64,000 nt of DNA from Adiantum capillus-veneris (lineage: Eukaryota; Streptophyta; Polypodiopsida; Polypodiales; Pteridaceae). The translations under genes were made by a program, and so were the position numbers. The DNA lies in assembly GCA_014529385.2 (NCBI GenBank), contig CM043945.1, positions 147,030,241 through 147,094,240 on the forward strand, written 5' to 3'. Every line of letters starts with the position of its first letter. Within the stretch, counting starts at the first letter, position 1. This document shows, piece by piece, positions 12,242-23,895 of this stretch. The notes beneath the pieces are model-generated. The model made no database searches. It had not been told where the DNA came from and saw only the letters and a list, made by a program, of their open reading frames with translations.

Positions 12242-13174
12242 CTATTTGTTGGGTGGACTTGCATCCTCCTCAAGTGACTTTTCTTCTTGAGATGATACCT
12301 TAACCTTCTTGCTTCTTTCCTCGTATGCTTTACGACGTACATTTTGTTGCATAAGAGGGCGATCCTCATATACATTACAACCCGTTCCTTTGAGGTAGAT
12401 CCAACCATTGTCAAGGATGATCTTTCTCTTTACCTCATCAGCCATGGTACATACAATAGGTCTTTCTCCCGAGCGAGGGACTCCTTGTTTTCCAACTCGA
12501 TGTGCACCATAAGCCATGATTCCTGACATGCCAAAGTGTGTAGCAAAAAACTCTTCAATAGCAACCGCAAGAGATTGGGGTGTTTCCATGCTTTCCTCCT
12601 TGATTCCACGAATGACGATGTTCTTTGAGCGTTGTTGTCGTTCTTGCAATTCTTGAGTGTCCACATTCTCTACATTCTTTGCTTGGACAACGGCTTGCGT
12701 GATAGGAGATGTAGAAACCACATTATCCTTACATATATCAGCCCATGATTTGGATGCATTTCTCATCTCACATACATCATGTCGTATTGTATCTATCGTT
12801 TCCTCTTTCAATACATGATCACTCTCAACTTTGCTCAAGCGCTCTTTCACTACATTCATGTCCACAAGAGAGCGTTTACATTCTTGAACTTCATTCTCAA
12901 GATGCATCAAGCGTGTTGTTTGCATTTCAAGAACCTTCTTGAGGTGCTCATTCTCCACAACGAGAACTCTTAAAGTACCATTCTCCATTGCAAGTGCGCG
13001 CAACTCTTCACCTTGCTTGTTGACGGTTTCTTGTAATGAGATCAAGTAAGCCATGATCATTGCTTCCGTTGTTGTAGACGATGTGGTTGGATTAGCATCC
13101 AAATTCCTTGGAGATTTTGCATCATTCTCCATGGCGAGTGTGGCTTTTCCACCCTTGCGAGTTTTGTCTGACAT
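12242..13174 (-). CDS. LINE copy 2 ORF1 protein (coiled coil plus RRM-like)
   Basis: About 310 residues from the ATG at 13174; the frame is open one codon block earlier but only from a TTG. The N-terminus is basic and Ser/Thr-rich (MSDKTRKGGKA). Residues ~45-135 form a coiled coil with regular Leu/Val spacing (LQETVNKQGEEL, VVENEHLKKVLEMQTTRL). From about residue 185 an RNA-recognition-like domain begins (RSKNIVIRGIKEE, later AHRVGK and AMENG-type basic segments). In LINEs such proteins trimerise and package element RNA in a ribonucleoprotein particle. The stop TAG is followed by GGACAC and the ORF2 ATG, in the same frame. Confidence 0.88.
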   Translation of the reverse strand: MSDKTRKGGKATLAMENDAKSPRNLDANPTTSSTTTEAMIMAYLISLQETVNKQGEELRALAMENGTLRVLVVENEHLKKVLEMQTTRLMHLENEVQECKRSLVDMNVVKERLSKVESDHVLKEETIDTIRHDVCEMRNASKSWADICKDNVVSTSPITQAVVQAKNVENVDTQELQERQQRSKNIVIRGIKEESMETPQSLAVAIEEFFATHFGMSGIMAYGAHRVGKQGVPRSGERPIVCTMADEVKRKIILDNGWIYLKGTGCNVYEDRPLMQQNVRRKAYEERSKKVKVSSQEEKSLEEDASPPNK

Positions 13175-13396
13175 TGCCTTCAAGTCGGCAACAAAAACGC
13201 AAAGTTTTGATAGTTTTTTCAGTTCTGAGATGCTGTTACAGCAAAGCCTTTCATTACACAGAAAAATTCTGTCTTTACATCAATGCGTAGAGGGCTTCGT
13301 GCTCTTCGATTGAGGCTATAGATCACCTAAATCGGAGTTTGGATGAGCAAGTTATGGTCAAAAGAGTGAATTGCTGCCTACTAGGTCAAAAAACGG

Positions 13397-13466
<70 letters not shown>

Positions 13467-13549
13467 AGTAAATAGAGGGAAAGAGGTAAAGAGAAATAGA
13501 AAGAGAGAGAGAGAGAGGGAAAGAGAGGAATAGAGATAGATAGATAGAT

Positions 13550-13603
<54 letters not shown>

Positions 13604-13652
13604 AATAGAGGGAAAGAGGTAAAGAGAAAGAGAGAGATAGAAAGAGGGAGAG

Positions 13653-13686
<34 letters not shown>

Positions 13687-13705
13687 TAAATAGATAGATA
13701 GATAG
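13397..13705. repeat. (GT)n(GA)n compound microsatellite between LINE copies 2 and 3
   Basis: About 14 GT units, then GA tracts broken twice by GTAAATAGAGGGAAAGAGGTAA-type words and ending in GATA units. It joins the 5' end of copy 2 to the 3' end of copy 3. The interrupting words are the same as those in the tract at 6871-7300. Confidence 0.95.
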
Positions 13706-14780
13706 TTCTATTATCGTCCTCGGAGGTCAAATATGACCTATGGGACCAAATGAACATGTCGCGTGGTATGAGTGGAGTTCATAAGTGACTCTCGATGCTC
13801 AAAAATGACTGAAATGAGCATCGCAATAGAGAGTCCACATCATGGTTGGGAGAGGAATGTATGTAGGGAGAGCTCATGGCTGAATATATGGGGAAAAGAG
13901 GACCTAATGTGGTCAAAAGCTGAGCACTCAAGTAGTGTGTGGTACTCACTCTCTCGCACTTGACGAGGGCATTAGGTGCAAAGTCGATGAGACTCCTCGC
14001 CAGTGCCCCAACGTCCTGTCTCGCAGCGTAGAGAATGGGAGCTAATACGAATGGAGGCAATGGTGCCGATTGCACTCAATGGGATGGGCTCAAGGATGTA
14101 GGGATGGGTTCGGTTACCACGTTCGGAGAAGAAGAGAGATTTGTAGTTTGGGGCAATGTGTGTGGTGTAATGGCTAAAGCAAGAACCTCCAGATTTCTCC
14201 CAAGCCATGATACATTGGTGTTGTAAGAAGGCGTCATTAACTTGGGTGTCAATCGACGCATCCTTGACCAAGTGACATGCATCCCATCTTCCAAACCATT
14301 TCTTGATGTCAATCATCCACCCCGAACTTAGTATTTTGCTCTTGCATGTCTTTTGGACCTTTTGACTTGCTTCATATGCGATTCTAGGAAGTCGATACAA
14401 AGGGCTACGTTGTGTCTTAAGCATGTACTCCACAACCCTTTGCATGCCCAAGACCTCAATGGGAAGCGATCCAAATTCAACAAGTAAGAGCATGTAGGGT
14501 GTTTGTGTCTCGACTTGGAGAAAGTTGGTGAGAAAACACTTTTGGACATTCTCAAACTCTTTCCAAGTAGACTTCTAGATGCTACCACCCCACACCTCCA
14601 CTCCACAAAGAAGCATTGGTGTCACCAATGTGTTAAAGAGGTACTTTTTGAGAGCCCAACACTTGATCTCTCCAACATTGCACATGTTAACAAATGCATA
14701 ATAAGTCCTCTTTCCGGCTTCCAAGTGACGCATTGCGCAATCCTTCCATCTATGATTGGATGGAACCTTAAGGCCAAGGA
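13706..14780 (-). mobile_element. LINE copy 3, 5'-truncated
   Basis: About 1.07 kb matching the 3' quarter of LINE copies 1 and 2, including the 3' hairpin. It encodes only the C-terminal ~320 residues of ORF2. Similarity stops abruptly after AAGGCCAAGG at about 14779, where GA-rich repeat begins. It carries independent nonsense changes (TAA just before the Cys/His finger, near 13970, and TAG near 14578). 5' truncation is the usual result of incomplete target-primed reverse transcription. More diverged than copies 1 and 2 are from each other. Confidence 0.9.
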
Positions 14781-14825
14781 TGGAAAGAGAGAAATAGAGA
14801 GAGATAGGGAAAGAGGAGAGTGTAA

Positions 14826-14869
<44 letters not shown>

Positions 14870-14884
14870 GGATAGAGAAGAGAA

Positions 14885-14934
<50 letters not shown>

Positions 14935-14942
14935 AATAGAGA

Positions 14943-14993
<51 letters not shown>

Positions 14994-15078
14994 GGATAGA
15001 GAAGAGAAATAGAGAGAGAGAGAGAGGGAGGGAGAGATAGAAAGAGAGAATGAGAGAAAGAGGGAGAGGTAGAGATAG

Positions 15079-15128
<50 letters not shown>

Positions 15129-15162
15129 GAATAGAGAGAGATAGTGAAAGAGGGAGAGAGAT

Positions 15163-15214
<52 letters not shown>

Positions 15215-15320
15215 AAAGAGAGAGATAAAGAAAGAGGGAAAATAGAGAGAGATAGAAATAGGGAAAGAGGAAAAATAGAGAGGGATAGAAATAGAGAGAA
15301 TGAGGGATAGATAAAGAGAG
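14781..15320. repeat. GA-rich compound microsatellite right of LINE copy 3
   Basis: About 540 bp of GA tracts with recurring blocks GATAAGGATAGAGAAGAGAAAT and GTAAATAGAGAG. It forms the outer end of the LINE train. The Arg-Glu reading frame in it is a repeat artefact. Confidence 0.95.
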
Positions 15321-15534
15321 GGCTACATTACGTATGTATATATATTTGTGTGTACATATATATTTGTTTATGCATATATGTAGGCACTAAGTACAGGAGC
15401 ATAGTACATGAAGGTTAGACGCTTTCTCTTGGGTATAGTCCTTTTTTAATCGTGGCGTTACGGTCTACTAGTATGTCTATGTATTTACGTGTTTGTGTGC
15501 TTATATACTTGTGTACATATTTATAGCTGAGTGA
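15321..15534. other. Unassigned AT-rich spacer
   Basis: Contains TATATATTTG/TGTGTACATATATA-like words next to the microsatellite. No gene or transposon terminus was recognised. Confidence 0.6.
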
Positions 15535-16411
15535 TATTAGCAGCAAGCTAACACGGACACCATTTTTCGGAGTTCACTTTGTAAACCAATTATTATTTTG
15601 ATAAATCAAGAATATTGTAACTCCTATTTTCTTAGATAAACTTTGTAATTAATGAGCCGGGGCTATAAGCTTCGAGATTGTATCAACTAGTCATTTCCCA
15701 GCTTTGGTAGAACTCCAGATTATTAGTTTTGACCACCCAAAAAACTTGGCTAAGGTATAAAAGCCATTTTTTGTAAGTTTTGGATAAGAAATACACAACG
15801 TGAGCTAACGACGCGCACTCCTTTCCTTCTCGCGCTTCCTACTCCCTCTCTGGTTGTCACATTGCAATTGTGTTTGCTGCATTGCAACCGCAGGTAAGAG
15901 CTGTACGCATTGACGTAAGCCATTCACAGTATTTCGTAGCTTTTGGCATCGTCGACCCGCGGAATTTACACTTTTAAATAAAAAACTAAGCATAGGCGGG
16001 GTATTGGGGCATCATTGCTAAGCATTTAGATGCATTCTGGGTCGAAAATGGCTAGGTCAAAAATCCACTACTGTCGATTTTGGAACTTGACCTAAAGTGG
16101 GGTTTGAGACCATAGGCATGTGTGCTTAGGTCTATAAACTTGTCCTAGAATCTTCGTTACGTTTGGATGTCATTTGATGCTGTAACGGATGTAATTTGCT
16201 TGCCGATGAGCGATTGGGTTTTGGTGATTTCAGTCACTTGAGTGTAGCTTGAGTTAGATGCGAGTTGTTAGTTGTTTTTTGAGAGATTGACAACCTCTTG
16301 TAGCCTCTATGCATTAGTCGAGTCAGCTGGTCCCATGGTTTGACAAATTAATCGTGGTTCTCGCTAATACTGCAATAAGATAGGATGGTGAGGTTAGACA
16401 TGCGTCCCACA
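15535..16411 (+). repeat. 5' LTR of gypsy-like element 1
   Basis: An 877-bp segment starting TATTAGCAGCAAGCTAAC and ending in CA two bases before a primer-binding site. The first ~31 bp match a second copy that starts with the expected TG at 32163 (TGTTAGCAGCAAGCTAAC), so the 5' copy has lost its TG by mutation. The end contains the short inverted pair GTTAGC/GCTAAC. TATAAAAG occurs near 15758 as a possible transcription signal. The outer edge depends on the match at 32163. Confidence 0.7.
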
Positions 16412-16413
16412 TT

Positions 16414-16431
16414 TGGCGCCGTTGTCGAGGA
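16414..16431 (+). other. Primer-binding site of gypsy-like element 1
   Basis: TGGCGCCGTTGTCGAGGA directly after the LTR resembles the TGGCGCCGTTGCCGGGGA site of plant Athila/Tat-type elements (thought to pair with an Asp tRNA), with two mismatches. It supports a Ty3/gypsy assignment. Confidence 0.75.
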
Positions 16432-17103
16432 GCTAAGAGACCTAAACTAGGAAAAAACACGAGCATCTTGTGTGGCTGCCCTTTAACTTCCTCTAGGTTC
16501 GCATAGAGTTCAAAACTTTCTTTTAGAAACCGTATAGCTTAAGATTGTCGTCTTTTGCTGTGTAGAGATAGCTTGAAAGTAATCGTACTTGCCGAGTACC
16601 TTTAGAACTGTAGGATTGTGGATTTAGATTAGGATTTGGAGAATGATTGGTAGACGAGACAGGTCTTAAGATCAAGGCTCTGAAAGACATAAAAAACACA
16701 AGAAAACGAGTGTTTGTGGACACTTTCCACAACCCCATTGCATGAGAATCTAGGAGTAGGGTAAGTAGGATCCGAGGTGGATTTCAAAACATTGCTCTCT
16801 CTGAAGAATCAAGTGTGAGTTGTTATTGGAAGTTGCAAAATTTCAGGTCTACGGCTAGAAATAGCTCGAAAAGACTCGAATCCACTCAATCCGACTGGAG
16901 AGTAAGCCAAAAAGTTGTATGAACAAGTGGATAAGCTCAAAGACACTTCGAGGTAAAAATTTCAAGAGTTGGCCAAAACTCAGATTATTTACTTTTTCTT
17001 GATATTTTAGGTCAAATTAAGTTTTGACTTGATTCATAGGCTTAAAATAGCTCATATAAAGATTGTCTTGAGAAAATTGCAAAAAAGTGCTCATTTTAAG
17101 CCT

Positions 17104-17986
17104 AAAGTTAATAATCGTGATTATTAACTTTCTGCTCTAAATTGGCCAAGGTTCATATCATTGACTCATTGCATGTGTACAAACAACTTTTGTAAAGGCC
17201 CGAGAGATTTGGATTCCTAAACTGGCAAGAAACTGAGTAAAAACTAAAGTTTGTACTAACTTTTTGAATCTTGAGTATAAATTGGGGAAACATTTATCCA
17301 AACTTGTTGAAATTTGATTCATATGCTTATGTTGATGTGATAAACATGTGTATATGCTCAGTTGACCAAATTTGCAAAAAATTGTCAGAAGTAAATAATC
17401 GTAATTATTTACATCTGCCCTATTTTTTAACTTTTTTGACTAAGTCTGCATACCACTAGCTTCACCATGTTGTAATAAGCCCACAAACCAAATTTGGTAA
17501 GATTTGGATCACTGGATTGAAATTTGTGACTAAAATTGCAAAGTTAGTTTGCGGACAGATAATTGATGACCATTTGACCAAAAATTGTCCAAACTTAATG
17601 AAACTTAGCTAGTGACCTTAACTTAAGGTGCTTAACAGATCTGTGTCAAAGTTGGGGCAAAAACTTGCAAAAATCTAGATGGAGTAAATAATCGCGATTA
17701 TTTCAATCTGCTTCAAAACTTGATGATTTTGCAAATTTGAGTGCACCACAAGGTCAAGCATATCAAGTAGATCTCACAAATCAATTTTGGTGAAATTTGG
17801 ATCCCAAAAGTGAGACTTCAAGATTCTCGAAATCAGAGACTGTGGACACCAAACAGTTGATAAACTTGATTAGATTTTGTCCAAACTTGTTGAAACTTGT
17901 CCAAGGACTCTAACAAGCTGTATAATTGCCAAACCTATCAAAAAAGTGTAAAAAACTGACAAAAGTAAATAATCACGATTATTTAC
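17104..17986 (+). repeat. Palindrome array A, block 1 (four units of ~285 bp)
   Basis: Four copies of the inverted repeat GTAAATAATC-N2-GATTATTTAC lie at 17104-17131 (extended to 13-bp arms), 17391-17412, 17684-17705 and 17965-17986. Spacings are 284, 293 and 281 bp. Between them the sequence is only loosely repeated (recurring CAAACTTGTTGAAA, ATTTGGATC, GCAAAAA and a TCTGC just after the palindrome). The palindrome is therefore the best-kept part of an old tandem repeat. The block lies in the leader between primer-binding site and gag. Confidence 0.88.
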
Positions 17987-18380
17987 TTCTGCTATTCAGA
18001 GACATCAATTTTGACTTTTGAACTTATAGAGTGATAGACCAATATAATATAAAGCCACATGACAATTTTGGGTTCAATCATATCAAAATTGATACATGTA
18101 CACATAGTTTTTAGGTTGCAGATCAAACCTTTGATTTTTGCTAAAGTCAAATTTTTGACTCTCATAGCTCGATTTGAAGAGATACACAGAGACCAATCAC
18201 AAGAATAGAAAAAACTCTACTGTTTTTATAGAAGAAAAACTAACTTGGTCAATTTTGTACATGAATCAGGTTGCAGACGAGGAATCTGTGGCTTGACAAA
18301 AAGTTGCAATTGAATCAAGTGGAAATTGACGACAAGTCAATCCAAAGGTGAGTACTCTATCCAGGGCTTCATAAGTCTAT

Positions 18381-19737
18381 ATGAACCTTAGATCCGGTTG
18401 TGTACTAGGAAATCAGAGCATACTCGAAGAAACCTCTAGTAGAGTATCCACCGAAGAAAGCATGAATCAAGGCAATTCCTTGCACACAATTCTTGAAGAA
18501 GTCTCAGACACTTTTTCAGATTCAACATCCGAAATGTCTTCTTACTCGACTCACTTAGAAATTGGAACGACAGAGCGCTATAAGCATATACTGTCTTTTT
18601 ACAAGACTAACCATCATGGAGCCCAGGTTTACTTGGACTCTAACGAGGAGCATGCTATTCGCATTGATGACCATGGTATTGAGTTCAAAGAAGAGGTTAG
18701 GGCTAACAAACAAGGATAAATGTACATGGATCTAAACGGAACTCAGTATTCATAGGTCTAAAACCCTGACGTGATAGACAAGTGGGGGTTAGAAGTAAAC
18801 ACCATAATCCCAGATATGTCAGCAAAAGAAGGACCAGCAACTTTAGAATTTGAGGGATACGACCAAGTAGACTTGAAGCCTTTGAAACTCCTAGGATCGG
18901 AATCTATTGTTGGGAAGATAGAAACTTAAAAGATCGTCTGTGGACTTCTCATGCCAAACGAGGACAATCAACGGCCATGAAGATCATCTATATCTTCAAG
19001 ATCAAAGATAAGGGATCAGCAGACCTACCAACCTACCTGTTTAGGGATTTTTATAACAACAACTTTGTTATAATGACTCCTGAGGAGGTAGAACAAACCA
19101 AATACCAAGGGTATTCCATCAGGGATTGGATATTAGGGCAAGGACCAGAAACAATTCCAAGGGATGAACACCGTGAGAGATCATCTAAGAGTAATGTGAA
19201 GAAACTAGAAACCACCTCATCACGTAGAAAACCGGGTGACACTAAGGCCAGTATAGGGCTACATGAGTCACTATTTCCAACAAACTGGTTTGAAGGACTC
19301 AGAACAAGACCAACTCCTAGAAGACGTGGAGTTGAACCAAACAGACGAATTAAACCAGCTGATTTTCAGAAATGGGTCAGAAAATACAGTGGATCAGGAG
19401 ATCCATAGGACCACTTAGCAAGCTTTAAGCAAGTGCTAAGAGCAGAGTGTATATTCAATTTCCATACTCAATTCGAGGGGTTTGGAATGACATTAGAAGG
19501 AAAAGCTTTGACATGGTTCCAAAACATTCCACCAAGGTCAATCATGGACTTGAACACATTAGCTCAAGGATTTGTAGCTGCTTGTTCCAAAATGGGGATC
19601 AAACATAATACGGTAGCTCAAATCTATAGCTTTAAACAGAAATATGGTGAGTTTGTTAGGGATTGTGCAACTTGAATGAAACAATACATTGCCAGATGCC
19701 CAGAGATGGAGATACCTATAGAAGAATGACTCAGATG
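18381..19737 (+). pseudogene. gag of gypsy-like element 1, degenerate
   Basis: The ATG at 18381 starts MNLRSGCVLG, similar to Tat/Athila gag starts. The frame is broken at 18717 and by further stops and a frameshift before 18977. It then runs to 19737 with TAG at 19406 and 19673. The second half is a retrotransposon gag capsid domain: ADFQKWVRKYSGSGDP, a break, then HLASFKQVLRAE, TLEGKALTWFQNIPP and TLAQGFVAACSKMG. This is the usual W...F...L.g.A..WF...l order of the family. No zinc knuckle or protease was found downstream. Function in an intact element would be the virus-like particle. Confidence 0.82.
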
Positions 19738-20803
19738 GAATGATGGAAGGGAGGCTCAGATGGAACGATGGAAGACACAATGGTGATCAGAAGGACAAGG
19801 CAGACAAGAACAAAAAAATTTCAATGAAATCAGAAGATGGAAGCGAGAAGCCTAAATTAGGCGGCCAAGCCTACTTTTGCAAAATTCTTGTAGAATAAGC
19901 CTTACAGGAATCTGATCAGGGAAATTTTTGAGGCTAACATAGATTTCACGGCCTAGTAGGACTAACGGGGAAATCTGGAGAAATTTGGTTCGGGAAGTCC
20001 GGGTATAGATATCCATGGTAGGCTAAAATCACCTCATTTCCACTTGGAGCCTTTGCAGAGAGAGATTCGGCCTCTTTTTCGTGACTTTTTCGGAGCCCAC
20101 AGTTGACCATTTTGAGCGCCTTCTCACACGAGACATGAGGGGTAAGTTCTTTACTCAACAATGATCCATTTTGTACGGCCGATAGCTAGTCTAAAGCCCT
20201 AGAAAAAACCCTAGAAACCGAGCAGTGCACGGAGACCTACGATCTAAAACTGACCATAGCGGCGTGCCAGCTTGACCAAATCAGATGGGATTTGAACCAT
20301 AGCATGCCCTAACATAATTGAACCTTTCTATACCATCAGATGACCATTCGACTGGGGTCAAGGGAGTCCGCGGTAGAAAAGTTAGGTTTTTGGCAAATGC
20401 CAGAATTCCGACCTGACTCCATAGATGGCTTGCTAATGAGGTCCATATACAATGTATATGATTGGTTTGGGGAAATCCATCAAGCAAAGCCCTCGAAAAG
20501 CAGAAAACGGCTCGAAGGTTACAAAGCATCAAATTCGACATACGAGGTCAAACTGACTCCAAATGAGCCAAAATTGGACAGGTTGCTTCACGACTATGTT
20601 GCGGACAAGTCCAAATCCTCAAAGTTGTCTGACCAACCCAACAGACATAGTAGTCACAAAAAAACAATGATTTCAGAGTCGACATAACACAAAGTGATGT
20701 CGGCATGACCAAACTTGACCAAATTCAATTTAGGACTTGTATTAGGTGTATGAAACATGTCTAAATCAAAATTTGTAGGTTTTACAAAGTTTTTGTCACT
20801 GTT
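19738..20803 (+). other. Non-coding interior of gypsy-like element 1
   Basis: No protein domain is recognised. Short open frames (for example 20340-20687) lack support and overlap antisense frames of similar size. The stretch joins the gag remnant to the second palindrome block. Confidence 0.5.
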
Positions 20804-21404
20804 GTAAATAATCGTGATTATTTACTTTTACATCAGTTTTGCTTGGATATTGTCAAATCACCTCACCTGTCATGTGTACACACCTATTACATGCCAAAAA
20901 TCAAGTATGAGCCAAAATGACCACCCATTACTTGTAAAATTGCCAAAAAACACAAAGAAGTCTTTGCAAGCCAAAATTTGCGTTATGGACAACATTTCTT
21001 GATCCAAATCACTTCATATCTCATATATAGGGTCTATACAATGCCTAGAACCAATTTGTACAAAAAAAAATTCATTTTTGGAAGAAAAGTTAATAATCAC
21101 GATTATTTACTTTTTGGTCAAAATTGAGAAATTTTGATATTTTGCCATCATACATCCAAAGTACATGTTGTGATAAGCCCACTAGCCAATTTTGAATCAA
21201 TTTGGAGTTCAAAATCTCAAATTTCCTTTATATCTACTGTTTCAGAGACCTAAAGCCAAAATATGGTACCATTTTCACCCTGTGCATCCAAATGAGCCCA
21301 TATTTCACTCAGAGCATGTAATTGGTATATACTTCAAGTCTATAAAGCCAAGTTTGCAAAAAGTTGAAAATTTTCCTCAGTTGTAAATAATCCGGATTAT
21401 TTAC
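20804..21404 (+). repeat. Palindrome array A, block 2 (three units)
   Basis: The same palindrome as in block 1 occurs at 20804-20825, 21089-21110 and 21383-21404, with 285- and 294-bp spacing. The central dinucleotide varies (GT, AC, CG) while the arms stay paired. This block lies after gag, so gag appears to sit inside one larger repeat field. The last unit ends about 95 bp before the CACTA insertion. Confidence 0.88.
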
Positions 21405-21529
21405 TTTGGCTGAAAATTTTTGTTTTGACCATACAGTTTTGTTCCTTGCATGTTTTTATGCATCTTTGCTTGTTCAAAAATTGATTTGAAGCAAATTGCA
21501 CTACAAGAGGTTGTGTGCTCTTGTGACGC

Positions 21530-21775
21530 TGTTAGCGACGGAAATACACTGGGTTTTTATAACCCCCGGCGTCGCTAAAACCGTCGCTACGAGCGTCGCT
21601 ACGAGAGCGTCGCTATATGCGTCACTTTAGGCGTCGCTATATGCGATGCTATAGGCGTCGCTATATAGAGACGCTCATAGCGACGGTTATAGCGACGTTT
21701 ACACAGAAGACTATAGCGACGCTCATAGCGACGCTACAGAGCCATAAATAGCGACGGTTATAGCGACGCCCGAGA
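21530..21775. repeat. Left subterminal repeats of the CACTA element
   Basis: About fifteen copies of GCGTCGCTAT or its complement ATAGCGACGC, in both orientations and with small variations. CACTA transposases of the TNPA type bind such subterminal motifs; binding here is inferred. Confidence 0.85.
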
Positions 21776-22124
21776 GAATTTTTTTTTGGTGACAGGGCAT
21801 TGAATGCCCTGCCACCCATCAACCATATTGTACTTGATTCACTTTTTAAAAATAGTGCAAGGGTAGATAATAGACCCAAAATAGTCACCCACAAGACGCA
21901 TTGTTTGCAAAATTGACAAGCGTAAAATTGACAATTGTACACATCATAGGCAAAATGAATTGATTGGCAAATGTAATAATGACAATTGTACAACATCATA
22001 GGCATAAAGAATTGATTGGCAAAATGAACTCCGGTGACAAATGTAATAATATACATGGTTCAAAAAAACGTATAAAATCCGTCTCATGATACATAAGCTA
22101 TGAGAAACCCTAAACTAATGCTAT

Positions 22125-23649
22125 CTAGCTATGGCTAAACTGACGTCGTCTAGTCAGACGTCTCATCGTGTCCAAGCGGCGTATCTGTCGGATTCTGCAA
22201 AAAAAGACAATAAGACAGCTTTCAGTAAGTATAAACATATAACGACATTTATAAAACAATACAAAAAATAGAAAAGAGTAAACCCTAATACTAACCATGC
22301 CGCCGCGAGAACTGAGAATGTCTATCAGGGCGTTTAAGCCCTTCCTGCCTGCGTACTCGTGCTCGTACGGTGTGGGATCACGTTCTGCAAAAAAAGACAA
22401 TAAGACAGCTTTCAGTAAGTATAAACATATAACGACATTTATAAAACAATACAAAAAATAGAAAAGAGTAAACCCTAATACTAACCATGCCGCCGCGAGA
22501 ACTGAGAATGTCTATCAGGGCGTTTAAGCCCTTCTTGCCTGCGTACTCGCGCTCGTACGGTGTGGGATCACGTCCTGTCATCGACCACTGTCAAAACATA
22601 CAAAGATTTCATTATGTTAGAATTAAAAAACTCATAAACCCTAAACTATCGAACATAAAGAGCAATGCGAAAACACTTACAAAATCGGCCTCAAATGATG
22701 CCCATCCACCGCTCCCCAAGTGGTGCGAGCTCCCTGCCTCTACTCGTGCTCTGGATGCATCCTTTTGTTGCTTCCACTTGTCGGGATTCTCGCGCGCTGC
22801 TTTCTTCGCATTCTTCCAATCTTCTTTGGCCAGCCAATCTGGCCTGTTCCACCCATTCTTGATTGCTTTTTGCACTTCGGAACGCTTGTGTTTGCAGTAT
22901 TCGCGCATTCGAATCTTCATCAGGTCTTCATTGAAGCGCTGATCCCGTGTTGGAACGGGAAACTCATCATGAAGTATGCTGATGACTCTGTTTTTTAAAT
23001 CACTTGGTACTTCACTCCATTTGTTTAGTATGTAGTGTCTAAACAGCTGAGAGCAAAGACCACGCATGCGCGAGATCACCTTCTTGCCGTCATCATCCAT
23101 GATGATGCCGCCGCTGAAGTCGACGGAGTAAGGCAAGCCCTCTGGCTGGTGATGCGTGAACCTGGGTGTCCCGGCAGGGATCTCTAGCGGCGTGTCGATG
23201 GGGGTACGAACATCAGGTGTCTCCACCGGCGTCTGGGCCCCGAAGCGAGGAGTGTCGAGTGGGGTGGGTCCTGGCGGAGTAGGTAGAGGTGTGTAGCTGC
23301 TAGGAACAATCAGCCGCGCAAAACCTGGCGTAGATGGCGATGCTGTGGTTGGTGTGGGGGCGGGCAAAGAAGGGGAGGGTAAAGAGCCTCGTCAAACACG
23401 AGGCGGTGTGGAGGCATCGGCGGCGGAATCCCCACAACAACCGCCACCGCCACCACTAGAGCGCCGGTGTCTAGACGAGTGTCAAGATCGTCTCGTCGAC
23501 GCCGAAGCTTCGGAGCACGCCGAATTCTCTGAAAGAGAGGGAGATGCGGATGGAGTAGGAACGCGCGATGATGCGCCAGAGCGATGACGCTCCACGTACC
23601 ACTGTCTCTGCTGCGGTGACAAAGAAGAAAGGAACTCCTCATCATCCAT
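22125..23649 (-). CDS. CACTA second protein, Transposase_24-like, multi-exon
   Basis: The ATG at 23649 begins MDDEEFLSSLSPQQRQWYVE. A Ser/Pro-rich segment then changes frame near 23480, by splicing or a frameshift, into a long Pro-rich open frame. That frame carries the conserved part: LNKWSEVPSDLKNRVISIL, an RMREYCKHKRSE segment, then W.r.dW......A...R...K. and HHLGSGGWASFE near 22700. This W/basic/GSGG pattern is that of the plant Ptta/En-Spm Transposase_24 family. Later exons lie in the duplicated block 22193-22572 and finish near 22125. In En/Spm the smaller protein binds terminal DNA and assists the transposase. Exon limits are approximate. Confidence 0.7.
22193..22572 (-). repeat. 190-bp tandem duplication containing an exon
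   Basis: Two near-identical 190-bp units start at 22193 and 22383, both with TTCTGCAAAAAAAGACAA. Each encodes on the minus strand the same exon (DPTPYE, GLNALIDILSSRGG) followed by GTTAGTATTAGGG, a plausible splice donor. Differences are few (for example TACTCGTGCT versus TACTCGCGCT). The duplication would repeat a 25-30 residue segment in the spliced protein. Confidence 0.9.
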
Positions 23650-23895
23650 ACCTGCATTAAACACACAAATATTTAAACTTAATATTGAATGAATAGAGTA
23701 GACAATGACGCAAAGACCATTAAATACAATGACGCAATGAATTGAGTGATAGAAGAGGCAAGTCGAAAACTTAGAATTTTCAATCAAAAGATGTGAGCGC
23801 GAGTAGAAAAGAGCGTTATACACCATGGAAGGTACTTAGAGAGCCAGAGCTTTTACAACACGGAGCAAAATTGTTCAAATACAATATTTGTGGCT

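Larger units (their letters stand above)
8802..13396 (-). mobile_element. LINE copy 2, full length with both ORFs open
   Basis: A 4595-bp non-LTR retrotransposon with about 220 bp of 5' UTR (13175-13396), ORF1 (13174-12242), ORF2 (12235-8855) and a ~53-bp 3' UTR carrying GGTCA-N4-TGACC at 8821-8834. Its 3' end runs into (GATA)n(GA)n, not poly(A). Its 5' end abuts (GT)n(GA)n. No other element in the window is as intact, so it is the likeliest recently active one. Confidence 0.95.

Noticed and set aside
17104-21404. CRISPR-like array: short palindromic repeats at regular spacing
   Set aside because: Spacers are ~260 bp, related to one another, and the repeats sit in a plant retrotransposon leader with no cas genes. 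It is a decayed tandem repeat.
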